Positions 30,717-41,000 of a DNA stretch of 64,000 nucleotides are shown here, one piece after another. How positions within the stretch are numbered: position 1 is the stretch's first letter; each line of letters opens with the position of its first letter. The translations under genes and the position numbers were made by a program. The notes below the pieces were generated by a model. It searched no databases, was not told the origin of the DNA, and saw nothing but the letters and a program-made list of their open reading frames with translations. The DNA is from Xanthomonas bromi (GTDB lineage Bacteria > Pseudomonadota > Gammaproteobacteria > Xanthomonadales > Xanthomonadaceae): the NCBI RefSeq assembly GCF_900092025.1, contig NZ_FLTX01000027.1, positions 1 to 64,000 of the forward strand, written 5' to 3'.

Positions 30717-31181
30717 GGGCAGCTGGCGATGCCACTGCACGCCGACATGAGCGGGTGCGGATGATGTCCGCATCGAGCGTTGACTCCCCGCTTGCCGCCA
30801 TGGCGTGCTCTTGACCACGTAAAGCCATACGCCGGCCGTTCGTGACATAAACCGGGCAGGACATGACACGATTTGCGCATTCCGTGCGCCAGCACACGGT
30901 CAAAGCCTGCAACGCGAGCCGTCAAAGTGAGATATTCATCGCATATTGCAACTTTTTCTGCCTGGATTTGTGTCGGTCACTCGCGCATGCAACGCCGCAA
31001 CACGTGACTTGCCGCACGCTTCCATACTGAATTATCTACATCGGTGATGTTTCAGCGCAATTCAGAAACGCGCTGAGAACAAAAATATTAATAATTGAAC
31101 GACTTGTCGCGTTCGTTCCTCCTGCCTAGGTTGGGGTTGCCCGCATCCGCGGACATCCCCCGATCACACGGAGAGTCACTG
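30717..31181. other. Gene-less leader upstream of the M35 peptidase
   Basis: About 465 bases. The right part is AT-rich (AAAAATATTAATAATTG at 31080-31096) and differs from the GC-rich surroundings, as for a strong promoter region. No gene is supported inside. Confidence 0.5.
31051..31077. promoter_or_regulatory. Inverted repeat, possible operator before the M35 gene
   Basis: TCAGCGC (31052-31058) and GCGCTGA (31070-31076) form an inverted repeat with an 11-base spacer, directly followed by an A/T-rich tract. It could be an operator; function unproven. Confidence 0.35.
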
Positions 31182-32279
31182 GTGAAGAATGTTTTTCTCG
31201 CATCGTTTGCAGCAGGCACGCTGACCGTCGTCGGCGTGCTCGGTTCGGCGCAGGCACAGTCCGTGCGCGGACCGGTTCCGTTGACCATCGAACTGGCGCC
31301 AGTGGCCGACCAGACCGGACGACTTCAAGGCAAGATCGCCGTCACCGTCACCAACCACGGCAGCCAGATCGCACGCGTGCCGACCTATCAGCTGCCGCTC
31401 AAGTCGCTGGATAACGGCATCCTGGACGTGAGCCGCGAGGGCAAGCCGGTGGACTACACCGGGCGCCTGGTCAAGCGCGGCCTGCCCAGGGCGGCCGACT
31501 TCACCATTCTGCAGCCAGGCCAGAGCGTGAAGGGCGAGGTCGATCTGGCTGGCGCCTACGATCTGTCCACCAGCGGCACCTACACCATCCAGGTGCGCTC
31601 GTCGCTGCAGTACGCCTCGTTTTCCGACGGTAGCCTGATGAAGGCGGCCAACGGCGAGCCGGCCGTGGCCACCAGCACCCCGCTTACCGTCTGGCTGGAC
31701 GGTGCACGCCGTGGTGTGCAACGCCAGCTCGCGGTCGGCCCGACGGCCGTGGTCAACGGCATCAACTACCTCAACTGCACCACCACCCGCACCAACCAGG
31801 CCGCCAGTGCCGTCGCTGCCGCGCGCAACTACTCGCAGAACGCGCGCACCTACCTCAACGGCGGCAGCACCGGGGCGCGCTACACCACTTGGTTCGGCGC
31901 CTACAACGCCTCGCGCTACAGCCGGGTCAGCTCCAACTTCGTCAACATCGACAACGCGCTGGACCAGAACAACGGCCAGCTGACGATCAATTGCAGCTGC
32001 GAGGCGGACCTGGCGAGTGCCTTTGCGTACGTCTATCCGAACCAGCCGTACGAGATCCATGTCTGCAACGCGTTCTGGAATGCGTCGAACACCGGCACCG
32101 ACTCCAAGGCCGGCACGCTGGTGCACGAGACCAGCCACTTCACCGTGGTGGCCGGCACGCAGGACCGCGTCTATGGTCAGTCCGGCGCACGGAGCCTTGC
32201 CCAAAGCAACCCGGCCCAGGCGATCACCAACGCCGACAGCCACGAGTACTTCGCCGAAAACACCCCGTCGCAGAACTGA
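31182..32279 (+). CDS. Secreted M35 (aspzincin) metallopeptidase, deuterolysin/peptidyl-Lys endopeptidase type
   Basis: 365 residues from GTG 31182, which has a GGAGAG site 6 bases upstream; the frame is open further upstream to a TTG at 31095 but without a better site. Signal peptide ends near AQAQ (residue 26). The N-terminal half is a beta-rich pro-region; the catalytic domain begins near residue 185 (AVVNGINYLNCTTTR). Zinc site: HETSH (His315, Glu316, His319) and the aspzincin motif GTQDRVYG with Asp328 as third ligand. Also the conserved Cys-rich NCSCEADLASAFAYVYP. Probably exported as a proenzyme. Closest relatives in kind are fungal deuterolysins and the Aeromonas exotoxin AsaP1. Confidence 0.92.
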   Translation: MKNVFLASFAAGTLTVVGVLGSAQAQSVRGPVPLTIELAPVADQTGRLQGKIAVTVTNHGSQIARVPTYQLPLKSLDNGILDVSREGKPVDYTGRLVKRGLPRAADFTILQPGQSVKGEVDLAGAYDLSTSGTYTIQVRSSLQYASFSDGSLMKAANGEPAVATSTPLTVWLDGARRGVQRQLAVGPTAVVNGINYLNCTTTRTNQAASAVAAARNYSQNARTYLNGGSTGARYTTWFGAYNASRYSRVSSNFVNIDNALDQNNGQLTINCSCEADLASAFAYVYPNQPYEIHVCNAFWNASNTGTDSKAGTLVHETSHFTVVAGTQDRVYGQSGARSLAQSNPAQAITNADSHEYFAENTPSQN

Positions 32280-32300
32280 TCGCATCATCGTCTGAAACGA

Positions 32301-32330
32301 CAAAGGCCCGGCAGCGATGCCGGGCCTTTG
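32301..32330. terminator. Terminator between two convergent genes
   Basis: Perfect 13-base arms (CAAAGGCCCGGCA and complement) around a GCGA loop, between the M35 gene and the convergent DUF4870 gene. Short A/T ends on both sides suit bidirectional use. Confidence 0.85.
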
Positions 32331-32345
32331 CGTGAGGCGGCCGGA

Positions 32346-32735
32346 TTACTTGACCAGGCGCAGCGTGAACGGGTAGCGGTAATACTCGCCGTTGTTGGCC
32401 TTCACCGCGGCCAGGATGCAGAACACCAGGCTGGCAATCCAAACCAGACTCGGCAAAAAGGCCAACGCACCGAACGTAACCAACGCCAAGATCGCCGCCG
32501 CGATCATGGCCAGCGTCGCCGTGATCTGGAAATTCAACGCTTCCTTGGCTTGATCGGTAGCAAACGGTTTGGACGGGCTGGCGTCCTTGCTGATCAGCCA
32601 GATCACCAGCGCGCCGATGAAATAACTCACGATGCCAAGCAAATGCGCAGCCAGCGCCAGGGTGCGCTCTTCCGACGGCGTGCTCGTTCCGAGCGGCGGC
32701 GGTGGCGGTCCGGCGTGCGATTCGAATTCGCTCAT
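32346..32735 (-). CDS. DUF4870 family membrane protein
   Basis: 129 residues. Pro-rich cytosolic start, then PSEERTLALAAHLLGIVSYFIGALVIWLISKDASPSKPFATDQAKEALNFQITATL and two further hydrophobic segments, ending GEYYRYPFTLRLVK: the complete DUF4870 pattern. Small inner-membrane protein of unknown function. ATG 32735 is preferred over the ATG one codon upstream because a GGGGA site then has normal spacing. A frameshifted paralogue lies just upstream. Confidence 0.88.
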   Translation of the reverse strand: MSEFESHAGPPPPPLGTSTPSEERTLALAAHLLGIVSYFIGALVIWLISKDASPSKPFATDQAKEALNFQITATLAMIAAAILALVTFGALAFLPSLVWIASLVFCILAAVKANNGEYYRYPFTLRLVK

Positions 32736-32865
32736 CATGTTTCCCCATGCATGGTTGTGGTGCGACGGACTGTAGCAACGATTCAGCCAGCCACCAGTGC
32801 TGGAAGACAGGGTCTTTCGCCGATGACAGTTTGCAACCCGTGCGACACCATGGTCGCCATCACGC

Positions 32866-33341
32866 TCACGAGAACGGCGAGACAGGGGCACTGCCATAAG
32901 GCAGCGGATAGCGATATCGCTCACCGCACGCCGCCTTCATCGCGGCGCGCAGCGACCACACCATTGCCACCAGCAAGGCCAGCAGCAGGATCGCCCCGAA
33001 CACCACTCCGGCACCAAAGATCACCAACGTCGGCGCCAGCGACAACGCGCTCAGTGCCGACAAGCCATCGCCAAGCAGCATGGCCTGCCGGGCGTGCTCT
33101 GCGGCGAACGGCAGCGTGTCCCGCTTCGCCATCCATATCGCTCCTGGCAGCAGCCACAGCAACAACAGCCTCCATAACGCAAAGCCCAGTTGATAGTGCC
33201 CGTGACGAACAGGCCGATCCACATCGAAACATGCGCCACCGCCCCGAGCGTGCGCTCTTCTGTAGACACTGGAGTGTCGTTCGTGGCGGTGCCTGTGCCA
33301 TTTTCCAGCGCGGGTGGGCCTTCAGGCGCTGGTTCGCTCAT
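32866..33341 (-). pseudogene. DUF4870-like membrane protein, frameshifted
   Basis: The first part, from ATG 33341, reads MSEPAPEGPPALENGTGTAT...STEERTLGAVAHVSMWIGLFVTGTINWAL, then the frame turns into Cys/Arg-rich nonsense. The rest (LLPGAIWMAKRDTLPFAAEHARQAMLLGD...ACGERYRYPLP) continues in another frame. The offset corresponds to one lost base near 33170-33185. The start overlaps the pmbA stop by four bases (ATGA), so it was coupled to pmbA. The C-terminus also departs from the RYPFTLRLVK of its neighbour. Confidence 0.75.
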
Positions 33342-34705
33342 TCCTCGCCTGCCACCGTCATGCGGTTGATCAGCACCGAGCCGATCTTGACGTGCGAGCG
33401 TGGATCGACGTCGCTGCCGACCGCCTCGATACCGGCGAACATGTCGCGCAGGTTGCCGGCGATGGTCAGGCCGTCCACCGGATAGGCGATGGCACCGTTC
33501 TCGATCCAGAAACCGCCGGCGCCGCGCGAATAATCGCCGGTGACGGGGTTGACGCCATTACCCATCAGTTCGGTGACCAGCAGGCCGCGCGACATGCCGG
33601 CAATCATCGACGCCAGATCGCCGGCGTTGGCGCTGACCTGCAGGTTATGCACGCCCCCTGCATTGGCGGTGGTCTGCAGGCCCAGCTTGCGTGCCGAGTA
33701 ACTGCCCAGCACGTAGCGCTGCAGCACGCCGTCGGTGATCAGCGCGGACTGCCGCGTGGCGACGCCTTCGCCATCGAATGCGGCCGAGCGCAGCCCGCGG
33801 CGCAGATGCGGCAGTTCTTCGATGTTGAACCAGTCCGGGAACAGCTTGGTGCCGACACTGTCGAGCAGGAAGCTGGCGCGGCGATACAACGCGCCACCGG
33901 AGACCGCACCCAGCAGATGGCCGACCAGCGAGCGCGCCACTTCCGGCGCGAACAGCACCGGCAGCTGGCCGGTGGGCAGCGAACGCGGCTGCAGGCGCGC
34001 CAGGGTGCGCTCGGCAGCATGGCGGCCGATCGCGTCGGGCGCTTCCAGGTCTTCGCGTGCCAGTGCGCTGCTGTACCAGCCGTCGCGCTGCATGCCATCG
34101 CCCTGCCCGGCGATCAGCGCACAGCTGATCGAATGGTGGGTGCCACGCTCCCGCCCGATGAAGCCATGCGAATTGGCATACACCGACAGGCTCAGCCCGG
34201 TGCTGGCCGAGGCGCCGTCGGAATTGCTGATGCGCGCGTCGGCATCGCGGCCGGCGGTTTCGCAGGCCAGCGCCAGATCCACCGCGGTATCGGCATCCAG
34301 CGCCCACGGGTGCCAGCTATCCAACTCGGGGAACTCGCGCGCCATCAGCTCCGGATCAGCCAGGCCGGAGGCCGCATCGTCTTCGGTATAGCGCGCAATC
34401 GCGCAGGCCTGCGCCACGGTGGATTCCAGGCTGGAATCCTGCAGGTCGGCGGTGCTGGCACTGCCCTTGCGCTTGCCGAAGTAGACCGTCACCGCAATGC
34501 CGCGGTCGCGGGTGGATTCGACCGTTTCCACATCGCCCAGGCGCACGTTGACGTCCAGGCCGCGCTCTTCGCTGCAGCTCACTTCGGCCTGGGTGGCGCC
34601 GGCCGCACGGGCGCGCTCGAGCAGGCGTTGCGAGATATCGGTCAGTGCATCCAGGCGCTGCAGGCTGTCGTCGGTGACACGGATTTCGGAGGAGAGTGCG
34701 TTCAA
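33338..34705 (-). CDS. pmbA: TldE/PmbA, partner of the TldD metalloprotease
   Basis: 455 residues with a TTG start at 34705. This start has AAAGGA seven bases upstream (34713-34718) and gives the normal family length; the ATGs further upstream fall inside a tandem repeat and add non-family residues. Typical stretches: ERARAAGATQAEVSCSEERGLDVNVR, DRGIAVTVYFGKRKGSAS, and LLVTELMGNGVNPVTGDYSRGAGGFWIENG near the end. TldE lacks the HExxxH of TldD but forms the heterodimer that degrades unfolded peptides and matures some RiPPs such as microcin B17. tldD lies 1 kb away beyond yjgA. Confidence 0.93.
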   Translation of the reverse strand: MNALSSEIRVTDDSLQRLDALTDISQRLLERARAAGATQAEVSCSEERGLDVNVRLGDVETVESTRDRGIAVTVYFGKRKGSASTADLQDSSLESTVAQACAIARYTEDDAASGLADPELMAREFPELDSWHPWALDADTAVDLALACETAGRDADARISNSDGASASTGLSLSVYANSHGFIGRERGTHHSISCALIAGQGDGMQRDGWYSSALAREDLEAPDAIGRHAAERTLARLQPRSLPTGQLPVLFAPEVARSLVGHLLGAVSGGALYRRASFLLDSVGTKLFPDWFNIEELPHLRRGLRSAAFDGEGVATRQSALITDGVLQRYVLGSYSARKLGLQTTANAGGVHNLQVSANAGDLASMIAGMSRGLLVTELMGNGVNPVTGDYSRGAGGFWIENGAIAYPVDGLTIAGNLRDMFAGIEAVGSDVDPRSHVKIGSVLINRMTVAGEE

Positions 34706-34716
34706 TGCTTTATCCT

Positions 34717-34872
34717 TTGGATGCGGATCCATCCGCGAAAGCCCGGCCATCATGGCCGGACTGTCTGAATTTGGATGCGGATCCTTCCGCAGAGAGCTCG
34801 GCCGTCCATGGCCGCAGTGTCTGAATTCGGTGCGGAGTCTTCCGCCGGCGTCCGGCCGTTCGTGGCCGGAAA
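34717..34872. repeat. Three-unit tandem repeat with nested palindromes between pmbA and yjgA
   Basis: Units 34717-34770, 34771-34826 and 34827-34872, about 54-56 bases, diverging with distance. Each holds two palindromes: GCGGA-N4-TCCGC (34723-34736, 34777-34790, 34832-34845) and CGGCC...GGCCG (34744-34758, 34799-34814, 34852-34869). Units end in CTGAATT-like sequence. The array occupies the divergent promoter region and overlaps the upstream pmbA frame, forcing the TTG start. Confidence 0.85.
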
Positions 34873-34904
34873 TTTAACTAACCAAGTTTCGGGATGTAGT
34901 GGCA

Positions 34905-35483
34905 ATGCGCGGACGCGATGAAGACACCGGTGAATTTCGTGGCGCCAGCCGCAGCCAGCAACGGCGCGAGGCGCTGGAAATTTTCGACCTGGGCGAAAAG
35001 CTGGTGGCACTGACTCCTGCGCAGTTGGCCAAGTTGCCGGTGCCCGCGTCGTTGATCCCGCATATCGAAGAGAGCAAGCGCATCACCTCGCATATCGCCC
35101 ACAAGCGGCAGCTGGCGTTTCTGGCCAAGCACATGCGCCGCGAGGACGACGAAACGCTGGCCGCCATTCGCGATGCGCTGGATGCCAACAGCGACACCGC
35201 GCGCCGTGAAGTGGCCGCGATCCACCGCGTCGAACGCTGGCGCGAGCGCCTGCTCGCCGAAGGCGACGTCGCGCTGGCCGAACTGCTGGAAGCCTACCCG
35301 GCCGCCGACCGCCAGCAACTGCGTCAACTGGTGCGCAACGCGATCCACGAACGCGCAAAGAACAAGCCCCCGCGCGCCTACCGCGAGCTGTTCCAGGTGC
35401 TGCGCGACCTGTCTCACGAGCAGGGATTGGAGAATGGGGATTCGGGAGTGGAAGACGACCAGGATCTGGAAGACGACGAATAG
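34905..35483 (+). CDS. yjgA: Ribosome-associated protein YjgA/DarP (DUF615)
   Basis: 192 residues from ATG 34905 (GTG 34899 is possible). Charged, helical: [33 protein letters not shown] at the N-terminus and [23 protein letters not shown]...RQLVRNA near the end are typical of the family, which acts in late 50S subunit maturation. The C-terminal 18 residues are acidic and are partly encoded by a heptamer-like stretch (35423-35451), so the tail has probably been rewritten by that repeat. The yjgA-pmbA neighbourhood is conserved in gammaproteobacteria. Confidence 0.92.
   Translation: MRGRDEDTGEFRGASRSQQRREALEIFDLGEKLVALTPAQLAKLPVPASLIPHIEESKRITSHIAHKRQLAFLAKHMRREDDETLAAIRDALDANSDTARREVAAIHRVERWRERLLAEGDVALAELLEAYPAADRQQLRQLVRNAIHERAKNKPPRAYRELFQVLRDLSHEQGLENGDSGVEDDQDLEDDE
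35423..35451. repeat. GGGAATC-like heptamer array inside yjgA
   Basis: Imperfect copies of the GGGATTC/GGGAATG heptamer family lie in frame and encode part of the YjgA tail ([11 protein letters not shown]). Same repeat family as at 35706, 41984, 42111, 54618 and 63221. Confidence 0.55.
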
Positions 35484-35705
35484 CACCTGGCGGCCGCAAT
35501 CGCGGAGCCGCTCAACCTGCGCCTCCGCCGCAGCCAACCGCGGGAGCATCCGTCCAACATCAGCAAGCTGGGTAGGCGACACCTGAGCGCCGAGAACGCT
35601 ACGCGTCGCTACCGCTGCGCTTCCCGATGCTGTGATCCCGATTCGCGGTTTCAAGACGGACGCAGTACAAGGCACGGCCACATGGCGCCCCGCTCCTGCC
35701 GTTAC

Positions 35706-35734
35706 GATTCTCGAATCCCGATTCCCGATTCCCC
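35706..35734. repeat. GGGAATC heptamer array after tldD
   Basis: Three to four heptamer units, on the minus strand reading GGGAATC, end 6 bases from the tldD stop. Confidence 0.75.
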
Positions 35735-35739
35735 GCATC

Positions 35740-37185
35740 TCAGGCCTGCGTTCCGCCAACGGTGATGCCGTCGATCAACAGCGACGGCTGGCCGACGCCG
35801 ACCGGCACGCTCTGCCCGTCCTTGCCGCACACGCCCACGCCTTCGTCCAGCGCCAGATCGTTACCGATCATGCGCACCTTCTGCATGGTCTCCGGGCCGT
35901 TGCCGATCAGCGTGGCGCCCTTGACCGGCGCGGTGACCTTGCCGTCTTCGATCAGGTAGGCCTCGGTGGCCGAGAACACGTATTTGCCGCTGGTGATGTC
36001 GACCTGGCCGCCGCCGAAGTTCACCGCGTAGATGCCCTTCTTGACCGAGCGGATCATCTCTTCCGGGTCGTGCTGGCCGGCGCGCATGTAGGTGTTGGTC
36101 ATGCGCGGCATGGTCAGGTGGGCGAACGATTCGCGGCGGCCGTTGCCGGTGGGCGCCACGCCCATCAGGCGCGCGTTGTGGGTGTCCTGCATGTAGCCGA
36201 CCAGCACGCCATCTTCGATCAGCGTGGTGCACTGCGTCTGCGTGCCCTCGTCGTCGATGTTGAGCGAGCCGCGGCGGCCGTCCAGGGTGCCGTCGTCGAC
36301 GATGGTCACGCCCGGTGAGGCCACGCGTTCGCCCATGCGCCCGGCGTAGACGCTGGTGCCCTTGCGATTGAAGTCGCCTTCCAACCCGTGGCCGACCGCT
36401 TCGTGCAGCAGCACGCCGGGCCAGCCGGGGCCGAGCACCACCGGCATCACGCCGGCCGGCGCGGGGATGGCATCCAGATTGACCAGCGCCTGGCGCAGCG
36501 CTTCGCGCGCAAACCCTTCCGGGCGGCCATCGGCGAACAGTTCGGCATAGCCGTAACGCCCGCCGCCACCGGAATAGCCCGATTCGCGACGACCGCCGTG
36601 TTCGACGATCACCTGCACGTTCAAGCGCACCAGCGGGCGCACGTCGGCCGCCAACACACCATCGCTGCGCGCGATCAGCACCGTGTCCACGCCGCCGGCC
36701 AAGCTCACCATCACTTGTTTCACGCGTGGGTCGGCGGCGCGCACGAACTGGTCGATCCGGCGCAGCAGGTCCACCTTGGTGGCGCTGTCCATGTCGTCGA
36801 TCGGATCGGTGGCCGGGTACAAGGCGCGGCCGTTGCCGCGCACCAGCGCGCGGGTGGATTGCGCGCCGCCGTCGCGCGAGATCGCACGTGCCGACTGCGC
36901 CGCTTCCAGCAAGGTCTCGCGCTGGATGTCGTCGGAATACGCAAAGCCGGTTTTCTCGCCGGCGATCGCGCGCACGCCGACGCCTTGTTCGATGGAATGC
37001 GCACCGTCCTTGACGATGCCGTCTTCCACGCTCCAGCTCTCGCGCCGCGAATGCTGGAAATACAGATCGCCGAAGTCGATACCCGGGCCCAGCAGGGCGC
37101 CGAAGGTGCGGTCGAGATGGCCGGCATCCAGGCCGGAAGGAAGCAGCAGCCGGGTTTCGGCCAGGGTGAGAGCGTTATCGGTCAT
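35740..37185 (-). CDS. tldD: Metalloprotease TldD
   Basis: 481 residues, the same length as E. coli TldD. The catalytic signature [13 protein letters not shown] (HExxxH plus downstream acid) is present, followed by [27 protein letters not shown] and [65 protein letters not shown] is the N-terminal family block. With TldE it forms a heterodimer that digests unstructured peptides after modification or unfolding. ATG 37185 chosen; upstream residues are not family-like. Divergent from the DUF6065 gene. Confidence 0.95.
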   Translation of the reverse strand: MTDNALTLAETRLLLPSGLDAGHLDRTFGALLGPGIDFGDLYFQHSRRESWSVEDGIVKDGAHSIEQGVGVRAIAGEKTGFAYSDDIQRETLLEAAQSARAISRDGGAQSTRALVRGNGRALYPATDPIDDMDSATKVDLLRRIDQFVRAADPRVKQVMVSLAGGVDTVLIARSDGVLAADVRPLVRLNVQVIVEHGGRRESGYSGGGGRYGYAELFADGRPEGFAREALRQALVNLDAIPAPAGVMPVVLGPGWPGVLLHEAVGHGLEGDFNRKGTSVYAGRMGERVASPGVTIVDDGTLDGRRGSLNIDDEGTQTQCTTLIEDGVLVGYMQDTHNARLMGVAPTGNGRRESFAHLTMPRMTNTYMRAGQHDPEEMIRSVKKGIYAVNFGGGQVDITSGKYVFSATEAYLIEDGKVTAPVKGATLIGNGPETMQKVRMIGNDLALDEGVGVCGKDGQSVPVGVGQPSLLIDGITVGGTQA

Positions 37186-37284
37186 GCCGTCAGGATGGGG
37201 CCCGCGCGCCGGGGAGACAAGTCGCTCGGCTGAACATGTGGCGCGGCTATCATCGCCGACTCGTTCTTCAACACTCGCCTGCGC

Positions 37285-38037
37285 ATGAAGCTCATCGCCC
37301 ACGTTCTGGACGGCCACACGCTGGACATCCGCCCTGCCCCGCACGAGCGCGCGTGGATGGACGCTACCGACCAACGCTACGCCTACCGCTGCCTGCCGCT
37401 GGCCATTGCCAACGCGCATGGCTGGGAGCTGCTGTGCCAGTCCGGTTTCGAGGCCAGTTGGGACGGCGGCGACGCACTGGCGGCAATCACCATCAGCGCT
37501 GATGCAGACACGGCAGCAGCGGCGATCAGCCACTTCGGCTATGGGGTGCTGACGTTCCACGTGCCGTGCCTGTTCCGCACCGACACCGGCATCGACCTGT
37601 TCGTCACCGGGCCCTTGAACCGACCCAAGGACGGCATCGGCGCGCTGAGCGGCCTGGTGGAAACCGACTGGAGCCCGCACACCTTCACCATGAACTGGCG
37701 TTTCACCCGGCCCGGGCGGGTGCGCTTCGAAGCGGGCGAGCCGTTCTGTCACTTGTTCCCGCTGCAGCGACAGTTGATCGAGCAGGTGCAGCCGCAGTGG
37801 AAGCCGCTTTCCGAAGCGCCGCAACTGGCACAGCAACACGCCAACTGGACCCACAGCCGCATGCGCTTTCTCGATGAACTGCCCGACGCGCAATCGGCGG
37901 CAGCCCGCGAAAAATGGCAGCGTGGCTATTTTCTTGGCGTGGCCGCACCCGAGCAGCCGCCAGTGCCGGGGCACCGTTCGCGGCTGCGTTTACCGATGTT
38001 TACGCGTGCCGGCAGCGACGACACGCCCGCCGACTGA
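37285..38037 (+). CDS. DUF6065 family protein, function unknown
   Basis: 250 residues, soluble, Trp/His-rich. [28 protein letters not shown] at the start, then [28 protein letters not shown] and [54 protein letters not shown], which match my memory of DUF6065. No signal peptide or catalytic motif that I recognise. It is inserted between tldD and yhdP, which are neighbours in E. coli; its stop is 5 bases from the convergent yhdP stop. Confidence 0.75.
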   Translation: MKLIAHVLDGHTLDIRPAPHERAWMDATDQRYAYRCLPLAIANAHGWELLCQSGFEASWDGGDALAAITISADADTAAAAISHFGYGVLTFHVPCLFRTDTGIDLFVTGPLNRPKDGIGALSGLVETDWSPHTFTMNWRFTRPGRVRFEAGEPFCHLFPLQRQLIEQVQPQWKPLSEAPQLAQQHANWTHSRMRFLDELPDAQSAAAREKWQRGYFLGVAAPEQPPVPGHRSRLRLPMFTRAGSDDTPAD

Positions 38038-38042
38038 GTGCG

Positions 38043-41000
38043 TCAGCGCGCCGGCGGATCTACCTTGCCGGACTTGCCGGACTTGCCGGATGCCGCGGCC
38101 GGCTTGCCCGGCGCCCGTCCGCGCGCCTCGCGCTCCACCACATCCACCTGCGGGTCTTTCCATGGTCCGGTGACGTGATAGGTATTGGCGCCGATCGCAC
38201 CCAGCGGTTTGCCGAGCACGGCATTGGCCGCCGCACCCACTGCCGCACCCACCGGGCCGCCGGCCACTGCGCCGACCACGGTCAGCAGGTTGCCGGCCTT
38301 GGGATTCACATCCACGGTCTGGTCGAAGGTCTGCGCGCGCAGGTCGGTCTGGCCGCGGATGGCGATGTCGGCAGCAGGGCCTTCGATGCGGATGGCATCG
38401 GTGCGCGCGAGGCCTTCACCGAAGCGCACTTCGCCGGCCAACGTGTTGAAGGCCAGGCCCTTGGAGAAGAAATCGCGGAAGTCGAACATCAATCGACGCG
38501 GCAGCTGCGCCACGCTGAGCAGGCCAAGCACGCGGCCGGCGCCCGGATCCACTTCCAGCAACTGGCCGTTGCGCGCATCGACCTTGAGGTTGCCGTCCAG
38601 CGAACCGAGCGCGAAGCCGGTCGGCGAGCCCTGCCAGCCGGCATTGAGTTCCAACTCGCCTTCGCCGCCGCGTAGCTGGCCGCCCAGGGTGAGGTTCTGC
38701 AGCAGATTGCCCAGGTTGCGGCTGTCCACACGCGCCGACAGCCGCGTCGTGGCCGCGTCGCCCTTGCCACGCCAGGCACCGGTGAGGCCGATGTTCTGGT
38801 CGTCCGAGCGCAGCTGCAGCTGGTCCACCTGCATGCCATCGGTGAGCCGGCTGCTGCGCAGGGTCGCCGCGCCGAAGGTCATTTTGCCGATCTGCAGGTC
38901 GTCGATATCCAGCGCCAGCGGCGGGATCGAGACCGGGTCGAATTCGGCCACGGCACGACGTGCAGGTTCCGGCAACGCGCCAGCCAGCGGATCGCCGGGT
39001 TCGGGCACGGCCGGCTCGGCAGGCGCTGCTACCGGCTGCCAGTGCACGGTCTTCAAGGTGCCCTGCACCGTTGCCCCGTCGGCAGTGGGAACGGTGAGCT
39101 GCCCAGCCAGCGAGGGACCGTCCAGCGTCACCGCCACCGCATCGCGGGTGGGGCGCAGACGCAGACGCGTTTGCGGAAACACGCCGCCGATCATCAGCAA
39201 CCGGTCCGCCTGCACATCCACCTGCTGCAACGGCACCGCGTCTTTCTTGGGAATGGCCGGCTGGCCGGGCAGCGGCGGCGTGTCCGTGGCGCTGCTACCG
39301 CCACGCGCAAGGCTGATCCAGTCGATCGCGTCCAGCGACGCGGCGCGGCCGGTGACCACCAGCCCGTTGACCGGCGGCCGTTCGGTGACGGTGTCGGTGC
39401 CCATCACCACGCGCACGCCGGTCTGCCCGCCATGGCTACTGGCCTTGAGCGCCACCAGCTTGCCGAATGCCACATCGATATCGCCATCGCCCACCGGCAG
39501 CGCCACCTTGACCTGGGTGTCGAGCGGTTGGCCGGCTGCCTTGTCCAGCGGTGCCGGCAGGTCCAGCGTGGTGCCGACCAGATTAGACCGTAGCGTCAGC
39601 ATCGCATTTGCATCGGTCTGACCCGCTGGTGGCAGCGGCACGTCCACGCCCACCTGCCAGGGTGCGCTGCCATGCACGTACGGGCGCAGCCACTCCATCT
39701 GCGGTGCGCGGTCGAACAATTCCTTCGCATCCAGGGTGGCGCCCAGACGTGCTTCGAAGACCTGCTGGGGGTCCTGCACCAACCCGCCGGCGCGTAACGA
39801 CAGCTCACCGCTACGCCCCTCGTGCTGCACGCTCAGATGCTCGGCGGCGAAGCCGGTGTCGCGGTACTCGGCCTGCCCGCTGACCTGGTCGAAGGCCAGA
39901 TTCCAGCGCGCGTCGGTCACCTTGACGCCCTGCAACCCCACCGTGCCCTGCAAATGGCCGCCAACGCCGTGGGTGCGCAGGGGACGCAGCAGATCGAAGG
40001 TCACGGCGGCCGGCCCGGACACGGTGAGATTGCGCAAGGTATCCCCGTAGCGACGCTCCAGCGGACTGTTGCGCAGCATGCCGAGTAGCTGCGCCGCATC
40101 GGCCTGTGTGGAGGCGCGGACGTAGAGTTCGGACGTGGCGAAACTGGGGATGCCCGCTTCCAGCTGCGCGACCGGGGTACCCGCAAGCTCGCCCTGCCCC
40201 CGCAGCGAGAAGCCGTTGCCGATGAAGCTGAGGTTCGCCTGGACCTGTTCCATCGCCGGCCAGTCCGGCTGGAAGCGGACCACGCCATTGCGGATCTGCC
40301 CAAACGCTTCGAAGCGCCCGTCGTTGTCGTCGAACGGCCAGTCGTCCAGGTCGCCGCTGACCAGGCCAGTCCCGCCGGTAACGGTGCCGCCGGCCACGGC
40401 CATGTCGAGCCAGTCGATGGCGGCCGCGCTCAACTTGGAGCGGACCCAGAACTTGCGCGCCACCGGCAGCGCGGCATCGTCCAGCTGCGCAGCCAGTTGC
40501 ATACGCGGGCGAGTGCCATCGCCCTGGAACCACAGCCCGCCGCGCATGTTGCCGCCGTAATCCTTGCCCTGCACACGCAGCGCCGACGTAGCGACCTGCC
40601 AGCCAGCGCCTTCGCGCCAGCCGACGATCTTGCCGGCCAGCTGGATTTCATGCACCACGCCGAAGCCGGTTGGCCAGTCGAAGCGCAGCGTGGCGTCGGG
40701 CGCGGTGTCCAGCTCCACGCCTTGCGCATCGCCATCGATGGTTCCGCGCAGGCCGCTGATGCCCGGCGCAGTGCCCACCGGCAGAAACCCCAGTTCTTCG
40801 ATCTGACCCTGCGCCCGCAGGTCGCCGCCTTGTTCGCCAGCGACCTGCAGATCGGCCACGCGCAGCTGCGGTTTGGACAGGCTCAGCCAACGCCGCAAGC
40901 CGGGCGGCAACTGCTCGCTCAGCGCGGTCGCGGCGATCAGGCCCGAGACGTCGACATGTTTGGCCACCACCGCATAGTGGCGCCCGCCGGCAATGCTCAA

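Noticed and set aside
34717..34872. Insertion-sequence end or attachment site
   Set aside because: No transposase or integrase is nearby and units are tandem rather than terminal inverted repeats, so I list it as a repeat only.
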